The position numbers and the translations under genes are program-made. Below are positions 61,875 to 64,000 of a stretch of DNA of 64,000 nucleotides, one piece after another. Positions within the stretch are counted from its first letter, which is position 1, and every line of letters starts with the position of its first letter. The notes beneath the pieces were generated by a model, which saw nothing but the letters and a program-made list of their open reading frames with translations, made no database searches and had not been told where the DNA came from. The stretch covers positions 1,116,001-1,180,000 of the forward strand of contig NZ_JAKWJU010000002.1 of the NCBI RefSeq assembly GCF_022524345.1, in the 5' to 3' direction. This stretch comes from Streptomyces marispadix. GTDB taxonomy: Bacteria > Actinomycetota > Actinomycetes > Streptomycetales > Streptomycetaceae.

Positions 61875-61894
61875 CGCCCCCGCCGCCTTCTTCG

Positions 61895-63202
61895 TCAACT
61901 CCCGCGTCCCCCCGGCCGCTTGGGCACCCGCAGCTCGACCTCCGTGCCCTGGCCGGGCACCGAGACCAGCTCGGCGCTGCCGCCGATGTCACGCAGCCGC
62001 CCCCTTATGGACAGGGCGACTCCCATCCTGCCTTCGGCCTCGGCGTCCGCGAGCCGTCCCTCCTCAAGTCCAGGGCCGTCGTCGCGCACCGTGACCAGCA
62101 CGGCGTCCGGCTCGTCCTCCAGCAGGATCCACGCCTGTGCCTCCTTGCCGTCGGGTCCGCCCGCGTGCTGCCGCACATTGTCCAGGGCGGCACTGACAGC
62201 CGCGGCCACTTCCCTTGCGGCGGACGCCGGCAGCGGTACGGGTGCGCCGGGCTCCACGAAGGTGACGCGGGCGCCGGAGTACGGGGAGAGCAGTGCACGC
62301 AGATCGCATTCGGAGGCGTCGGACTCCCCGCCGGCGTCCGCCGCACCGCCCGGTCTTCCACCGCCCGGTCTTCCGCCCGCCTTCCCGTTCGCTCCTCCGC
62401 CCGGCGCCCCGGCGTGGCTCCCCTCCCGTGCCGAGGCGGCCCGCGCACCTACGGCTTGGGCGGGGACGGCGGCACGGGCCCGCGCCTCCCGCGTCCCGTC
62501 CTTCTCACGTGAGACGAGGCTGCGCAGCGCCACCTCCTGCTCGCCTGCCATGCGGCCCAACTCCGCGGCCTCACCGCCGATTTCGTTGCCTCGGCGCTGC
62601 ACCATGGCGAGCACCTGGAGCACGCTGTCGTGGATGTCGCGGGCCAGCCGCTCCCGTTCCCGGGTGGCCGCCTCGATCTGGAGGGCGTGGGCGAGGGTGC
62701 GTTCGCTCGCCCTGGCCACCTCGATCACGTAGCCGATGCCGATGCTCGCCACGCACACCAGCAGCACGTTGTGCAGGGTGGGCCTGGTGATAGCGCCTCG
62801 TTCGAGGATGTTGGCGATCCCGACGATGGTCGCGGCGACCGCCCCCCAGCGCCAGCCGCCCTTGATGGCGAACGCGAGGACGGGACCGGCGACCCAGATG
62901 CTGGGGAGGGTGGGCCCGATGTTCCCCTCCGCGTCGACGTAGACGGAGCCGAGAATTCCGGCGACCGCCATCGCCACGTCGACGGCGAGGAAAGCCTTCG
63001 TACAGCGCCTCGCGGAAAGGACGTTGGGGATCGTGGCCAGCGTCCAGACCGTCAGCAGCCCCAGATAGAGGGCGCCCGCCACGGGGTGCGCGAGACGGTC
63101 GTACGCCCAGGCGAAGACGGCCAGCGCATAGCCCGTCGCCAGCAGCCGGTAGCCGGTCAGCGCACGCCACAGCGGCCGTTCCACCGACTGTCTCAGAACC
63201 AT
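61895..63202 (-). CDS. macS: Sensor histidine kinase, HisKA_3 type (MacS-like)
   Basis: The 435-residue membrane kinase has five or six hydrophobic segments in residues 1-155. The dimerisation/phospho-acceptor helix ERERLARDIHDSVLQVLA follows, with the His near residue 175. A Gly/Ala-rich linker (about 220-285) precedes a HATPase domain with ALDNVRQHAG and VRDDGPGL. It lacks a large extracellular sensor domain, so it probably senses membrane state. The ATG at 63202 is preferred; the open frame extends to 63244. It is co-transcribed with the response regulator. Confidence 0.9.
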   Translation of the reverse strand: MVLRQSVERPLWRALTGYRLLATGYALAVFAWAYDRLAHPVAGALYLGLLTVWTLATIPNVLSARRCTKAFLAVDVAMAVAGILGSVYVDAEGNIGPTLPSIWVAGPVLAFAIKGGWRWGAVAATIVGIANILERGAITRPTLHNVLLVCVASIGIGYVIEVARASERTLAHALQIEAATRERERLARDIHDSVLQVLAMVQRRGNEIGGEAAELGRMAGEQEVALRSLVSREKDGTREARARAAVPAQAVGARAASAREGSHAGAPGGGANGKAGGRPGGGRPGGAADAGGESDASECDLRALLSPYSGARVTFVEPGAPVPLPASAAREVAAAVSAALDNVRQHAGGPDGKEAQAWILLEDEPDAVLVTVRDDGPGLEEGRLADAEAEGRMGVALSIRGRLRDIGGSAELVSVPGQGTEVELRVPKRPGGRGS

Positions 63203-63268
63203 CGCTTCCGGCCCGCCCCTCGCCCTGCGCCGCTCGCGGCGCACATCCCCGCGCCGCCGTACGTCTGT

Positions 63269-64000
63269 CTACGCCGCCCGGTCACGCTCGTTCCACTTGC
63301 GCCGCACCGCGGCGATCCTGGCCGCGGGCCCGGCATGACCGAACCGGCCCAGGCGTCCGGACCGCCCAGGCTCTCCCGCCCCCTGCTCGCCCTTCGCGGC
63401 CTGCTCAGCCTGCTCGGCCTCCCGCTCCGCTTCCTTCGCGGCCTTCTCCGCCTCCGCGTTGCGCCTGGCCTCCTCGGCGAGCTGGCGCTTCGCGGCCGTG
63501 GCGTACATGTCGACGTACTCCTGGCCGGAGAGCTTCATGATCTCGTACATGACCTCGTCGGTCAGGGCCCGCTGGATGAAGCGGTCGTTCTCCATGCCCT
63601 GGTAGCGGCTGAAGTCCATCGGCTTGCCGATCCTGATGCCGGGCCGCATCAGCTTGGGCATGACCTGGCCGGGCGGCTGGATCTTCTCGGTGTCGACCAT
63701 GGCGACGGGCACTACGGGCGCTCCCGAGCGCAGCGCGACCCGTGCGAGCCCGCCTGGCTTGCCGCGGTAGAGGCGCCCGTCGGGCGAGCGTGTGCCCTCG
63801 GGGTAGATGCCGAACAGCTCCCCGCGGGCGAGGACATCGAGCCCGCTGCGGATCGCGGCCTCGCCCGCGCCGCGTACGCCGGAGCGGTCCACGGGAAGCT
63901 GACCGACCCCTTTGAAGAACGCGGCGGTGAGCTTGCCCTTCACTCCAGGCGAGGTGAAGTACTCGGCCTTGGCGATGAAGGTGACCTTGCGGTCCAGCAC
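63269..64000 (-). CDS. 1-acyl-glycerol-phosphate acyltransferase, PlsC type (partial, N-terminus outside window)
   Basis: The frame is open to the right edge, so the N-terminus with the usual NHxxxxD motif is missing. Visible blocks include FFKGVGQLPVDRSG, the substrate motif IYPEGTRSPDGRL and VPVAMVDTEK, typical of lysophosphatidic acid acyltransferases at the inner membrane. The C-terminal 80 residues are an Ala/Glu/Lys-rich charged helix and basic tail beyond the catalytic domain. It should make phosphatidic acid for phospholipids. It reads toward macS on the same strand. Confidence 0.9.
   Translation of the reverse strand: MLDRKVTFIAKAEYFTSPGVKGKLTAAFFKGVGQLPVDRSGVRGAGEAAIRSGLDVLARGELFGIYPEGTRSPDGRLYRGKPGGLARVALRSGAPVVPVAMVDTEKIQPPGQVMPKLMRPGIRIGKPMDFSRYQGMENDRFIQRALTDEVMYEIMKLSGQEYVDMYATAAKRQLAEEARRNAEAEKAAKEAEREAEQAEQAAKGEQGAGEPGRSGRLGRFGHAGPAARIAAVRRKWNERDRAA

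Overview
The window is very GC-rich DNA whose gene content and order match the chromosomal division-and-cell-wall (dcw) region of a Streptomyces-like actinomycete. Evidence includes an extended FtsZ, a DivIVA-SepF-YggT block, no ftsA or murC in the cluster, translation-type T-box control of ileS, a trp attenuator with three consecutive Trp codons, and many ATGA/GTGA stop-start overlaps. No insertion sequence, phage, CRISPR array or RNA gene was recognised.

Layout. 1-3591 (minus): DksA/TraR-like zinc protein, lspA, a pseudouridine synthase and a partial Na+/H+ antiporter. 3765-7210 (plus): ileS behind its T-box. 7597-26023 (minus): the dcw cluster, read from a promoter near 26.2 kb: rsmH, ftsL, ftsI, murE, murF, mraY, murD, ftsW, murG, ftsQ, ftsZ, pgeF, a YggS-type PLP protein, sepF, yggT, divIVA. 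26358-32199 (plus): carbonic anhydrase, then a MoxR / DUF58 / transglutaminase operon. 32505-34978 (minus): DUF3040 membrane protein, methyltransferase, HEPN protein. 35207-38840 (plus): ABC ATPase, YhgE/Pip membrane protein and TetR regulator with a perfect inverted-repeat operator in front. 39217-46483: FAD enzyme, repeat-rich membrane protein, metF, thiE, Rv2175c-type DNA-binding protein, ferredoxin-reductase-like enzyme. 46716-49235 (plus): TPP riboswitch with thiO-thiS-thiG. 49640-53847 (plus): PASTA Ser/Thr kinase, secreted transglycosylase-like protein, endonuclease IV. 54067-55846: molybdopterin oxidoreductase, bfr and bfd with iron-box-like sites. 55951-59696: class II DAHP synthase divergent from the attenuated trpEG fusion. 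59927-64000 (minus): phosphofructokinase, MacRS-type two-component pair, partial acyltransferase.

How the genes work together. Most of the first half builds and divides the cell: lipid-linked peptidoglycan precursor synthesis (murE, murF, mraY, murD, murG), septal synthesis (ftsW, ftsI, ftsL, ftsQ), the Z ring (ftsZ, sepF) and polar growth (divIVA). The kinase with PASTA domains, the muralytic protein and the DUF3040 and YhgE membrane proteins fit the same envelope theme. The second half is cofactor and amino-acid metabolism under direct RNA or metal control: T-box, TPP riboswitch, trp attenuator and iron boxes.

Technical caution. Five normally intact genes (murG, ftsI, a methyltransferase, the ABC ATPase, thiE) each carry one apparent frameshift in a homopolymer or short GC-rich repeat, with the rest of the protein perfectly conserved in another frame. 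The simplest reading is base-calling or assembly error. These genes should not be treated as genuinely dead without resequencing.
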